This document shows, piece by piece, positions 34,395-43,010 of a stretch of DNA of 64,000 nucleotides. The stretch is from positions 62,001 to 126,000 of the forward strand of contig JANPBM010000004.1 of assembly GCA_031430435.1 (NCBI GenBank), given 5' to 3'. This DNA is from JANNVK01 sp031430435 (GTDB taxonomy: Bacteria; Acidobacteriota; Blastocatellia; Pyrinomonadales; Pyrinomonadaceae). The number at the start of each line of letters is the position of its first letter. Position 1 is the first letter of the stretch. A model generated the notes under the pieces. It did no database searches. It was given only the letters and a program-made list of their open reading frames with translations, and was not told where the DNA came from. The position numbers and the translations under genes were made by a program.

Positions 34395-34842
34395 CTTTAA
34401 TCAATAACTTCCTGATAAATTCCAACGCATTTTGATAAACAAAGTGCCATTCGTTGCAAGGTTTTTCCGTTAAATCAAACCAAAAAAACTCAAAATTCAA
34501 TCCGCCGTCATCGTTTGCGAAAAAATTCCAACTTTCAGGCAAATGCGTTTCAACTTCGCAAAAATAGAAATGCCAAACTTGATTTTCCGTTTCAACGTGC
34601 CAAACGCTTTTGAATTCAATTGCCGAAACCTTGTCGATTCCGGATTCCTCGGCAAGTTCGCGTAAAGCCGCAACTTGAATCATTTCGCCGGGTTCAACCG
34701 TTCCTTTAACAAGTTGAATTCCGGCAAACGGATGTCGAAATGCCAAAATTTCTTGTTTTCCGTTTCGTTTTCTCAAAATAACCGGACAAACTTTTTGCAC
34801 GGCTGAAGATTTATTTTTCTGTTGTTTGCTTAAATCTTTCAA
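34384..34842 (-). CDS. NUDIX hydrolase
   Basis: 152 residues with a perfect Nudix box GTVEPGEMIQVAALRELAEE (G-x5-E-x7-RE-x2-EE, followed by SGI), which binds Mg2+ and cleaves nucleoside diphosphate-X compounds. The flanks are VCPVILRKRNGKQEILAFRHPF and VWHFYFCEVETHLPE. The start at 34842 lies within the end of the GDSL gene (32-nt overlap), and the end overlaps the PIG-L start by 11 nt, so all three are packed in one operon. The substrate is unknown. Confidence 0.92.
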   Translation of the reverse strand: MKDLSKQQKNKSSAVQKVCPVILRKRNGKQEILAFRHPFAGIQLVKGTVEPGEMIQVAALRELAEESGIDKVSAIEFKSVWHVETENQVWHFYFCEVETHLPESWNFFANDDGGLNFEFFWFDLTEKPCNEWHFVYQNALEFIRKLLIKDET

Positions 34843-35535
34843 TAATTTGTCCCGCCATTAACCGCCCGAATTCCGTATAACTTTTTTCCGACGGATGAAA
34901 ACCGTCAACTGAAAATTTTTCGGGTAAAGGTTCAAAATCCAACGGAACATAAACGGCGAACGAATTTTTAGAAACTACTTTTTGAATTACTAAATCGAAC
35001 GATTCGCCGCGAACGCCGAACAACGCTCGCAAAGGCGCGGCAAAAGCGGAAAACCTCTCAGCGGCGGAATTCCCGCGACTGCAATTATCGCGTTTGGCGA
35101 GTGTTTGATTAGTGCAAACAGCAATTCCGAGAGTGTTTTTTCAAATCTCGATAAACTTTTCAAACCTGTTAAATCGTTTACGCCAACCGATAAAATCATA
35201 AAATCTGCTTCTTCGTCAGGTAATTTTTTGACCAAACGATTAAGAATTTTCTTTGAATCGGCTCCGATGCTTCCGCGAGAAACCCAACTTATTTCACAAT
35301 CCAAAATTTCAGATAATTGTTTCGCGGTTTGTCCGACTAAGGCATCAGTCAATTTTTCTGCACCAACGCCGGAAATAATCGAATCGCCGATTGCAATCAG
35401 TTTATAATTTTTACCTGCTCCGATGTTTCCTTCTTTTGCTCCGCCGGCTTCGACAACTTTTGGTGCATTTTTTCGCACATAAATTGCTTGCGGCAACAAA
35501 AAAGGAAACAATCCCCAAAATAAAACGCTTCGCAT
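34811..35535 (-). pseudogene. GDSL/SGNH hydrolase, interrupted by a frameshift
   Basis: The first part (35535 to about 35040) has the SGNH motifs: block I LIAIGDSIISG with nucleophile Ser, block III SVGVNDLTG and the Gly of block II SRGSIGADS. It ends in GIPPLRGFPLLP, after which the frame shifts by one base. The second frame (about 35035-34811) continues PLRALFGVRGESFD and includes block V FSVDGFHPSEKSY with the catalytic Asp and His. One extra base near GGCGCGG (35034-35040) would join them. The intact protein would be an exported or membrane-anchored esterase or acyl hydrolase. Real mutation or sequencing error cannot be told apart. Confidence 0.85.
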
Positions 35536-35543
35536 AATAAATT

Positions 35544-37208
35544 TTAATTCTCTTGAATTTTTCGTTCGGGAACAATCACGCTAATCAAATATCCCGCCAA
35601 AACTGTTACCAAACAACCGACCACATTGAACCATAAAAACTCGATTTTCGTGTAATTACTGGCAACCCAAACTGATGCAATTCCGAATAAAAGCCCGAAA
35701 AATGCTCCGTGTGAATTCGCTCTTTTGACCGCAAATGCCAACACAAAAACTCCTAATAACGAGCCATAGAAAAATGAGCCAAACTTATTAACCACTTCAA
35801 TTAGCGAGCCAAGGTTAGTCGCTTGCGTGGCGACAAGGCAGGCGAAAATCCCCCAAATCAGCGTCGCGATTCTGCCGACAAAAACGTATTGTTTATCGGT
35901 CGCGTTTGCGTCAACTAAACGACGGTAAAAGTCGAGCGTTGTGGCGGTTGCAAGAGCGTTTAGTTCCGCCGAAATCGACGACATTGCCGCCGCGAAAATT
36001 GCCGCAATTATCAAACCGATAACTCCGATCGGCATATTTTGCACCACGAAATTAGGGAAAACGTAATTCACATCGTTAAACGAAGGGTTCTCTTTTTTGA
36101 CGAAATCGACACCTTGTTTTCGTGCGGCTAAAAATTCTTTATTGGCTTCAATATACGATTGTTTCGCCGAATCGGTGTTGGTTGTGCTGTATTCTGTCGC
36201 AACTGATTTGCGTCTCTCGAAGGCTTTTTCGTATTCGGTTTGCAGCGATTTATATTCCGCCGAGTTCGCGTATTTAGCGTTTTCGTTGGCGTTAAAAATC
36301 ATTGGCGGTTGCTGGAATTGATAGAAAACAAAGACCAAAACGCCAATCAGCAAGATCATAAACTGCATCGGGATTTTGAAAAACGCCGACATCAAAAGCG
36401 AAGTTCGACCTTCGGAAACTGATTTCGCCGTCAAAAATCTTTGAACTTGGCTTTGGTCGCACCCAAAATATGAAAGGAACAAAAACAGAGCCGCAATAAC
36501 GCCTGACCAAATTGTATATTTTTCGGTTAAATCGAAACTCCAATTGACCGTTTCGAGCTTTCCGACCGCTCCCGCGAGATGCAAGCCGTCGCCCAGCGAA
36601 ACGCCTTCGGGAAATTTCCCGACGATGACAAACAGACAAACAAAGAGTCCGAAAAATATCACGAACATCTGTTTTACGTCTGTCCACGTTACCGCTTGAA
36701 CGCCGCCAATCATCGTGTAAAATGTTGTCGATAAACCCATTACAAAGATTGTCGTGAGTTCATTCCAGCCTAAAACTATTGATAAAATTACTGAAGGTGC
36801 GGCGATTACAACACCAACTCCGAGTCCGCGAGAAATCAGAAAAAAGAAACTCGTGAGCGTTCTAACGCGAACGTCAAAACGTTTTTCGAGGTATTCGTAA
36901 GCCGTAAAAACATTCGCCCGATAAAAAAACGGAACCGCGGTAACGCACAATATCACCATCGCAATCGGCAAGCCGTAATAGAACTGAATGAAACGCATTC
37001 CGTCCATATAACCTTGTCCGGTTGCTCCGACCAGCGTGATCGCCGAAAGTTGCGTCGCCATGACGGACAAACCGACAGCCCACCACGGCAGACTCCGATT
37101 CGCCAAAAAATAGCCGTCAACACCGCTTGTGTGTTTGGTCATTCTGATTCCGTCAAAAATCATAAACGCCAAATATCCGCCGACAATTAACCAATCGAGA
37201 TAAGACAT
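35544..37208 (-). CDS. Sodium:solute symporter (SSS family)
   Basis: 554 residues, about 13 hydrophobic segments. SSS signatures include GYFLANRSLPWWAVGLSVMATQLSAITLVG near the N-terminus and the FGCDQSQVQRFLTAKS loop typical of the NIS/SGLT-like bacterial branch. A charged extracellular or cytoplasmic insertion of about 90 residues (310-385) interrupts the middle. It moves an organic solute with Na+. The next upstream gene is a 40-residue membrane peptide, then a TonB receptor. The ATG at 37208 has no clear ribosome binding site and is preceded by heptamer repeats. The GDSL gene follows after 8 nt. Confidence 0.92.
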   Translation of the reverse strand: MSYLDWLIVGGYLAFMIFDGIRMTKHTSGVDGYFLANRSLPWWAVGLSVMATQLSAITLVGATGQGYMDGMRFIQFYYGLPIAMVILCVTAVPFFYRANVFTAYEYLEKRFDVRVRTLTSFFFLISRGLGVGVVIAAPSVILSIVLGWNELTTIFVMGLSTTFYTMIGGVQAVTWTDVKQMFVIFFGLFVCLFVIVGKFPEGVSLGDGLHLAGAVGKLETVNWSFDLTEKYTIWSGVIAALFLFLSYFGCDQSQVQRFLTAKSVSEGRTSLLMSAFFKIPMQFMILLIGVLVFVFYQFQQPPMIFNANENAKYANSAEYKSLQTEYEKAFERRKSVATEYSTTNTDSAKQSYIEANKEFLAARKQGVDFVKKENPSFNDVNYVFPNFVVQNMPIGVIGLIIAAIFAAAMSSISAELNALATATTLDFYRRLVDANATDKQYVFVGRIATLIWGIFACLVATQATNLGSLIEVVNKFGSFFYGSLLGVFVLAFAVKRANSHGAFFGLLFGIASVWVASNYTKIEFLWFNVVGCLVTVLAGYLISVIVPERKIQEN

Positions 37209-37211
37209 AAA

Positions 37212-37239
37212 GTGGTCGGTGGTCGGTGGTCAGTGGTCA
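37212..37239. repeat. Heptamer tandem repeat upstream of the symporter start
   Basis: Four units in a row: GTGGTCG, GTGGTCG, GTGGTCA, GTGGTCA, ending 3 nt before the symporter ATG. They occupy the place where a ribosome binding site would be expected. Confidence 0.9.
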
Positions 37240-37264
37240 GAAAACGCCAAAGCCAAAGACCGGT

Positions 37265-37387
37265 TTATTTGAAATATTGCGAAAATGCCCAAAGTGCCGC
37301 GATTACCAGAATCGTGGCGACAACAACAGCCGCATAGACTTTGTGCCACCACGAATCAGGTAATTCAGTTTTTTTAACTTCATCCAT
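37265..37387 (-). CDS. 40-residue single-pass membrane peptide, possible symporter accessory
   Basis: An ATG overlaps the stop of the TonB receptor gene (TAATG, sharing base 37387) and encodes 40 residues: a charged N-terminus (MDEVKKTELPDSWWHK), one hydrophobic helix (AAVVVATILVIAALWAF) and a short tail. Translational coupling to the receptor and position just before the sodium:solute symporter match the small accessory peptides known for some SSS symporters. It was too short for standard ORF calling. The role as a subunit is inference. Confidence 0.68.
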   Translation of the reverse strand: MDEVKKTELPDSWWHKVYAAVVVATILVIAALWAFSQYFK

Positions 37388-40326
37388 TAGAATTTAAACT
37401 TAAAGCCGAATTGAAGCTGTCTGCTGTCAAGCGAAGTCGGCAACGAACGATTTCGGAAATCCGGTAACGCACCCGCTGTAATCGTTCCGTCCGGATTTGT
37501 GGCAACCGTCAAATTATTAAACTGAAACGGACTGTTGATGTTGAAAATATTCACCGCTTCACCAAATAATTCGAGTTTATAACGCTCCGAAAAATTAATG
37601 TACCGCGAATATCTTAAATCAACGTTGAAAATTTTCGGTGTTACGCCCGAATTTCGGCTGATTCCGACAGGTCGATCGCTGCCGATAAACCCGTCGTTAT
37701 TAACATCGGTCGTTGAAACGATGTTGAATCGTTCGCCGCTGTTTGCGGTTGCAATAACACCGATTTGATTACCGTTGAAAATAGTTTTAAGGACTTTATT
37801 TTCAAATCTGAACTCAGGTTTGGCGACTAAACTCATGACAAAAGTATGACGTTGGTCGGCTAACGACGGACCTCGGTCAACTTTGCGGTTAGTCGGATCT
37901 GAAATGACTAAATTCCCGACTTGGGTTGCCACCAAATTTTGTTCGGGAGCATCGTCTTCCGCATTTGAAAGCGTATAATTGATGCTGAATTGATAGCCTT
38001 TTGAAAAACGTTTCGTCAACTGAAACGTTAAAGCGTCATAGCTCGAAGTTCCGACCGATTCGGCAGACAAAACGTTATTAAATCTCGTATCTTTTCTGAT
38101 GCCCGTTGCCGAATTAAAAATCGGACGACCGTCGGCGGTTGCAGATGTTCCGGTAAACCGATTTATGCTCCGATAAACAGGAATGCGCCGTCCGCCCGAA
38201 TGAATAAAACCGAATGTTGCCGAAATGTCATCGGTCAAACCTTGTTCAACTTGGAAATTTGAATGAATCGCATACAAATTTTGAAAGTTGGAATCAACGG
38301 TTTCCGGACTCTGAATCGGCAACGCGGAACCTGCGGGCAACGAACCGAAAGTTGTCCCGAAAGGCGGGGCGTTCACGCTCGGAGTTACGGGTGGCGTAGA
38401 ATTGTTGTTGCCGTTAAACGTGAAATTGAAAAACTTCGGACTTCCGCTGTTTTGTAACGCTCGCAAGTACACGTCCAAAAACGGAGCATCGTAATAAAGT
38501 CCGGCGCTTGCCCGAATAATCGTGGCATATTTGCCCGTTCTTAAACCGTAAACTATGCCGAGTCGCGGAGCAAAATTATTTTTATCGACCTTGAACTTTT
38601 GCGACGAAACAATCGGAGCCGAAGCATCTGCGTTCGGGATTTTATATAAATCGTACCGAACGCCGAAATTTACTTTAAGTTTCGCATTGACTTTCCAATC
38701 GTCTTGGGCAAAACCGTTGTAAAAAGTCGATTTATATTCGATTTCAGGATTCCCGAAGGCTTCGACATAATTTGTGTATGCAAGCAAGTTAGCTCCGGTT
38801 TTTGCGGCGATGAATGCCGCAGTGTCTTTAAACGTATAACGAGCAAAAACATTCGACTTTCTGAAATCGTAAATTCGATTTATTCCGCCGCCGAATTTCA
38901 TGGTGTGATTTCCGCGAGTCCAGGTAAAGTTGTCCAAAAATTGAGTAGTTGTTTCCAGCGGCAAAATCGTGTTTTTATTTTCAGGCGAACCGAAATTTGC
39001 GATTCCCGTAATCACAATCGAAGGACCTGTTCCCGAATTCGCGTTGGCAAGATTTTGTGAATTCCGTTTCGCGTATTGGAAACGAAATTCGTTCAAAACA
39101 TTCGGCGAAAATACCGAAACAAGTTGAACTGCCGGCGAATACGAAAGATCTTTGAAATCGATCGAACGCTGTAAGGTGTTCTGTTGTCCGTTAATATTAT
39201 TGGGCGAGATATTTTTGAACCAGTTAAATCTTCCCGTCAACCGATGCTTATCCGATAGTTGAGCATCAGTTCTGATTAAAAAGAAGTTTGCTTTTTGCGA
39301 TACGGGAATTGCCGCCGGAAAAATCGATTGGCTCAAACCTGCCGCAACCAAAGCCGCTTGATTCGCGGCGGTAATCGTAATCAAACGAGCAGGTTCAACC
39401 GCCAAATCACGTTTCACATATTCGTAACCGCCGTAAAAATGCCATTTGTCTTTTATAATCGGACCGCCGACGGCAAAAACAGGATTATCTGCCCCGTTTT
39501 TCGGCAAATCATTGACCGAAGTATATTGAAAAGGTCTCGCATAAAAAGGCGTTCGGCGGAAACGATAGCTTGCCGAACCATGAATACTATTGGTTCCGCT
39601 CGGCGTTACGGCGTTCATTATCAAACCCGGCGTGTTGCCGAATTCGGCAGAAAAACCGTTGGTAACAAGCTGAACTTCCGAGACAAACGTTTCCGAAATC
39701 GGCATCAAACGAATTCCGCCGCGATCGGCTTGCGTGTTGCTGTTTCCGTCAAGTTGATAATTTGTGCGGCGGGCGTAACCGTTGGCGTTGATTCGCGGAA
39801 CACCGAATTCGGAATTCGGACGACCTGTAACATTGGCTTGGAGCAACGCATAATTATACGGATTACGCGAAACGAGCGGCAGATTTTCAACTTCGCGGTT
39901 GTTCATCACCCGCCCGACATCAATTTTTCCGGTGTCGGCAATCGGCGAATCTGCTTCAATCGTTACAGTTTCGGTTGCTCCGCCGGCTTGCAAAACAGCG
40001 TCGATTGTCGCGGTTTGTCCGGTTGAAAGCGTAATGCCGTCGCGGACTAATTTTTTGAAATTCGCGGCTTCAATCGTGACGCGATAAGTCCCCAGCGGCA
40101 GCAACGGAAATTTGTAAACGCCGTTGCCGTCGGCAGTTGTTTGGCGTTCGGTTCCCGTATCTTTATTGGTAGCCGTAACCGAAGCATTTGGCACAACCGC
40201 ACCGTTTGCATCGGAAATCGTGCCTTCGATTTGACCGTTTAAGGCTTGCGATTGGGCAAAGCCGAAAGATGAAAGTCCGAATACAACAAGACTTAGCAGA
40301 ATAACGCGAAATGATGTTTGAAACAT
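37387..40326 (-). CDS. Oar-like TonB-dependent receptor with carboxypeptidase-regulatory domain
   Basis: 979 residues. Signal peptide (LSSFGFAQSQ), an N-terminal CarboxypepD_reg-like domain (about 28-110: IEGTISDANGAVVPNASVTATNKDTG), a plug (about 120-220) and a large beta-barrel ending in the C-terminal aromatic motif LQFGFKFKF. It sits in the outer membrane and imports a large substrate or acts in adhesion. Acidobacteria carry many such proteins. It is first in the operon with the membrane peptide and symporter, suggesting one uptake route from the outer to the inner membrane. A promoter candidate lies at 40386-40413, and a ribosome binding site (AAGGAG) at about 10 nt supports the start. 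Confidence 0.9.
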   Translation of the reverse strand: MFQTSFRVILLSLVVFGLSSFGFAQSQALNGQIEGTISDANGAVVPNASVTATNKDTGTERQTTADGNGVYKFPLLPLGTYRVTIEAANFKKLVRDGITLSTGQTATIDAVLQAGGATETVTIEADSPIADTGKIDVGRVMNNREVENLPLVSRNPYNYALLQANVTGRPNSEFGVPRINANGYARRTNYQLDGNSNTQADRGGIRLMPISETFVSEVQLVTNGFSAEFGNTPGLIMNAVTPSGTNSIHGSASYRFRRTPFYARPFQYTSVNDLPKNGADNPVFAVGGPIIKDKWHFYGGYEYVKRDLAVEPARLITITAANQAALVAAGLSQSIFPAAIPVSQKANFFLIRTDAQLSDKHRLTGRFNWFKNISPNNINGQQNTLQRSIDFKDLSYSPAVQLVSVFSPNVLNEFRFQYAKRNSQNLANANSGTGPSIVITGIANFGSPENKNTILPLETTTQFLDNFTWTRGNHTMKFGGGINRIYDFRKSNVFARYTFKDTAAFIAAKTGANLLAYTNYVEAFGNPEIEYKSTFYNGFAQDDWKVNAKLKVNFGVRYDLYKIPNADASAPIVSSQKFKVDKNNFAPRLGIVYGLRTGKYATIIRASAGLYYDAPFLDVYLRALQNSGSPKFFNFTFNGNNNSTPPVTPSVNAPPFGTTFGSLPAGSALPIQSPETVDSNFQNLYAIHSNFQVEQGLTDDISATFGFIHSGGRRIPVYRSINRFTGTSATADGRPIFNSATGIRKDTRFNNVLSAESVGTSSYDALTFQLTKRFSKGYQFSINYTLSNAEDDAPEQNLVATQVGNLVISDPTNRKVDRGPSLADQRHTFVMSLVAKPEFRFENKVLKTIFNGNQIGVIATANSGERFNIVSTTDVNNDGFIGSDRPVGISRNSGVTPKIFNVDLRYSRYINFSERYKLELFGEAVNIFNINSPFQFNNLTVATNPDGTITAGALPDFRNRSLPTSLDSRQLQFGFKFKF

Positions 40327-40385
40327 TAACGTTGTCTCCTTAAATTTATCTGAAATAATAACTTTGGAAGGTTTGTTACAAATCT

Positions 40386-40413
40386 ATAATATATTACGCA
40401 AAATAGAAAGCAA
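40386..40413 (-). promoter_or_regulatory. Candidate promoter of the TonB receptor operon
   Basis: On the minus strand TTGCTT (40408-40413), 16-nt spacer, TATTAT (40386-40391), partly within GTTACA-N4-TATAAT (40375-40390). Confidence 0.5.
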
Positions 40414-40436
40414 AAGTTATGTAAAGATTTGTAATT

Positions 40437-42365
40437 TTATGTTCGATGAAAATTGCGTTCAATATCACGCATTGTCAGCCGCAAGATTATCGGTCGTCCG
40501 TGCGGACAAGTGGTGGCGGCGGAATTTGTTACTAAATTATCAATCATCCACTGCATTTTTTCGGGCGTAAGTTTCATATTAACCTTGACCGCCGCTTTGC
40601 ACGCCAAACTTGCGGCAATGTCGTCGCGGATTGTTTCGATGGCGTTTCCGCGTTTTTCGCGGTCAACCGTGTCTAAAATTTCCGCGAGTAAATTGCGAAC
40701 TTCGCTCGGCGGTAAATCGGACGGCACGGCTTTAATCGCAATCGTTCGCCCCGAAAGTTGCATCACGGCAAAACCCATTTCTTCCAATTCATTTTCGATT
40801 AAACCAAATGCGGCGGCTTGCGCGGGCGATAAATCGAGCGTTTCGGGCAACAAAAGATTTTGCGATTCAACCTTTCGTTCACCTTCTTTTTTGCGAAATT
40901 TGTCGAATAAAATCCGTTCGTGAGCAACGTGCTGATCGATTAAAAGCAAGCCTTCGTTATCAACCGCGATAATATAACTGTTGTGAAGTTGCCCGATCGG
41001 ACGAATTGCCGTCGCGTTAAGTTGTTCTACATCAACACTTTTGGTCGCTTTGACGGCAGAATCCATTTTAGAAAGTCCTGAGTTCTGAGTCCGAAGTCCG
41101 AAGTCGGAAACAACCTGTGTCGGCTGTTCATTTTGCTCAATTCGACTTTCCGCGACTCTTTCAAAAATCGGTGTGTCTAAATTTATTTCAAACGCTTCTT
41201 GCTCGAACGATTTTGGAATTTGGATTTCAGTCTGAGTACTTTCAATCGAAAATTCGATTCGCGGTTGCTCAAAATTTCGTATTTGAGGCTTCGGCAATAT
41301 GGAATTTGAAGTTTGAAGTTCGGCATCTTTAGCTTGTAATTCTGCCTGCCAAACGGCTTTATCGCTGAATAAATTAGCACTCGTCAACGCACTTTTGACA
41401 GCTTCGGCGATTACGTCTTTCACGGCTTCGGCACGGCGGAAACGAACTTCGGTTTTTGCCGGATGAACATTTACGTCAACTTCTTCGAGCGGAATTTCGA
41501 GAAATAAAAAGCCGATAGGATAAACTCCGTGCGGTAAAACTGCCCGAAAACCTTCTTGCAAACCGCGTGAAATAAGTTTATCGCGGACGAATCTGCCATT
41601 GATAAAAAAGTATTGCGAATCTCGCGTCGTGCGTCTCTCACGCGGTGCGGAAACGTAGCCGTGAACTTTGGCGATAAATTCGCGTCCGCCTTTTACTTCC
41701 AGCAAACTTTCGATTAAATCGTTGCCGAAAAGCTGATAAGCTCTTTCTTTTAAGTCTTTTGCGGGCGAAACTCTGATTGATTCGCGTCCGTTATTGGTCA
41801 GCGTAAAAGCGATGTTGTGATGTGCAAGCGCGTAATGTTGAACGATATTTGTGAGGTGAAAATTCTCGGTTGCTTCGGAACGCATAAACTTTCGGCGTGC
41901 CGGCGTATTAAAAAATAAATCTTTGACAGTAATTGTCGTTCCCGTACTTCGCGCCGCGTCTTTTACGTCGATAATTCGTCCGCCTTCGATATTGACACGG
42001 GTTGCGGCAGTTGCTTCGGCGGTTTTTGTCGTTAATTCAATTCTGCCGACAGAGGCAATCGAAGCCAACGCTTCACCGCGAAAACCGAGCGTTGAAATAT
42101 TCGATAAATCCTCTAATTTCTTTAGTTTAGACGTGGCGTGGCGTTCAAACGAAAGCACCGCGTCATCTCGATTCATTCCTTCGCCGTCGTCCGTAATCCG
42201 CATCAAACGCCGACCGCCGAGTTCAATATCAATCTGAATCCGCGTTGCTCCCGCGTCCAAAGAATTTTCCAATAATTCTTTAACGACCGAAGCCGGACGC
42301 TCGACAACTTCGCCGGCGGCAATTTGGTTCGCCAAATTATCAGGTAAAATACGGATTTTGCTCAT
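40437..42365 (-). CDS. mutL: DNA mismatch repair protein MutL
   Basis: 642 residues. N-terminal GHKL ATPase with IAAGEVVERPASVVKELLENSLDAGAT, DDGEGM and GFRGEALASI. A long low-complexity linker (about 325-450) follows, then a C-terminal dimerisation/endonuclease domain with LIDQHVAHERILF (DQHA-type metal motif, with Val and a final Asp as small changes), SLACKAAVK and TCPHGRPIIL. It couples MutS to strand excision. The linker contains two heptamer repeats (41074-41108, 41302-41322). MutL loss raises slippage rates, which matters given the repeats in this genome. No mutS is present in the window. Confidence 0.95.
   Translation of the reverse strand: MSKIRILPDNLANQIAAGEVVERPASVVKELLENSLDAGATRIQIDIELGGRRLMRITDDGEGMNRDDAVLSFERHATSKLKKLEDLSNISTLGFRGEALASIASVGRIELTTKTAEATAATRVNIEGGRIIDVKDAARSTGTTITVKDLFFNTPARRKFMRSEATENFHLTNIVQHYALAHHNIAFTLTNNGRESIRVSPAKDLKERAYQLFGNDLIESLLEVKGGREFIAKVHGYVSAPRERRTTRDSQYFFINGRFVRDKLISRGLQEGFRAVLPHGVYPIGFLFLEIPLEEVDVNVHPAKTEVRFRRAEAVKDVIAEAVKSALTSANLFSDKAVWQAELQAKDAELQTSNSILPKPQIRNFEQPRIEFSIESTQTEIQIPKSFEQEAFEINLDTPIFERVAESRIEQNEQPTQVVSDFGLRTQNSGLSKMDSAVKATKSVDVEQLNATAIRPIGQLHNSYIIAVDNEGLLLIDQHVAHERILFDKFRKKEGERKVESQNLLLPETLDLSPAQAAAFGLIENELEEMGFAVMQLSGRTIAIKAVPSDLPPSEVRNLLAEILDTVDREKRGNAIETIRDDIAASLACKAAVKVNMKLTPEKMQWMIDNLVTNSAATTCPHGRPIILRLTMRDIERNFHRT
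41074..41108. repeat. mutL: Heptamer tandem repeat in the mutL linker (five units)
   Basis: AGTCCTG, AGTTCTG, AGTCCGA, AGTCCGA, AGTCGGA, in the coding strand for the disordered linker; the five degenerate units read as in-frame protein. Confidence 0.85.
41302..41322. repeat. mutL: Second heptamer repeat in the mutL linker (three units)
   Basis: GAATTTG, AAGTTTG, AAGTTCG, exactly 21 bp so the frame is preserved. Confidence 0.7.
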
Positions 42366-42471
42366 CGTTTATTGATTCTACCGGATTAACTTGCAGAACA
42401 AAATTACCGGTATTTTTCGTAAAGACTTTCATCTGATTTACTTAACTTCAAGAAGTAACTTCATTTTAGTC

Positions 42472-42503
42472 TTGACAAATTCCAAATTTAGAATTAGTCT
42501 AAA
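42472..42503 (+). promoter_or_regulatory. PerR/Fur-like promoter with operator TTAGA-N5-TCTAA
   Basis: A perfect TTGACA (42472-42477) precedes the palindrome TTTAGA-ATTAG-TCTAAA (42487-42503) that covers the -10 region, 6 nt before the regulator start. The same TTAGA-N5-TCTAA sequence lies upstream of the catalase. It fits autoregulation by the encoded PerR-like protein. Confidence 0.7.
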
Positions 42504-42508
42504 TAAAG

Positions 42509-42931
42509 ATGAAGAAGTTAAACCTCAGTAAAGTAATTGAAATGGCACAGAATCGCGGATTGAAAATGACTCCGCAACGTCGCGCGATTATTGAGTTTTT
42601 GGAAACTGCCGAGCATCATCCGACTGCCGATGAAGTGTTTTTTTCCGTAAATGAAAGATTCCCGATGACTTCGCGGGCAACTGTTTACAACACATTAAAT
42701 TGGCTCAAGGAATCGAAAATGTTGCAAGAAGTTTTTGAAGCAGGACAAGTTCGTTTTGATCCGAATATTGAACATCATCATCATTTTATCTGCCGAAAAT
42801 GCAGCAAAGTTGAAGATGTAGGCTTTGATTTAATTAGCAGTTTAGGAATTTGCGAAATGCCGAACAGTAATAAAATTGAAGGTTTTGAAATTGTACTTCG
42901 CGGTGTTTGTATTAATTGTCAGCAAAAATAA
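42509..42931 (+). CDS. Fur/PerR-family metalloregulator
   Basis: 140 residues. N-terminal winged helix (RGLKMTPQRRAIIEFLETAEHHPTADEVF, TSRATVYNTLNWLKE) and a metal-binding dimer domain with the HHHHFICRKC cluster and two CxxC pairs (CRKC, CINC), which form the structural Zn site. PerR senses H2O2 through Fe-catalysed oxidation of a His. The direct neighbours are a KatB-like catalase and an ankyrin protein, and operators of the same sequence precede both this gene and the catalase. That context favours PerR over a Fur that controls iron uptake. Confidence 0.9.
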   Translation: MKKLNLSKVIEMAQNRGLKMTPQRRAIIEFLETAEHHPTADEVFFSVNERFPMTSRATVYNTLNWLKESKMLQEVFEAGQVRFDPNIEHHHHFICRKCSKVEDVGFDLISSLGICEMPNSNKIEGFEIVLRGVCINCQQK

Positions 42932-42954
42932 ATCGCTTTTTTTTGCTTTAGCAC

Positions 42955-42969
42955 TTAGAGTAAATCTAA
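42955..42969. promoter_or_regulatory. Operator TTAGA-N5-TCTAA upstream of the catalase
   Basis: TTAGA-GTAAA-TCTAA, the same 5-bp arms and 5-bp spacer as at 42488-42502. A second inverted repeat, CTGTAT-N6-ATACAG (42977-42994), lies between it and the ribosome binding site. Confidence 0.65.
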
Positions 42970-43010
42970 ATTAAGACTGTATCTAAACATACAGAAAAAA
43001 AGGAGATAGT

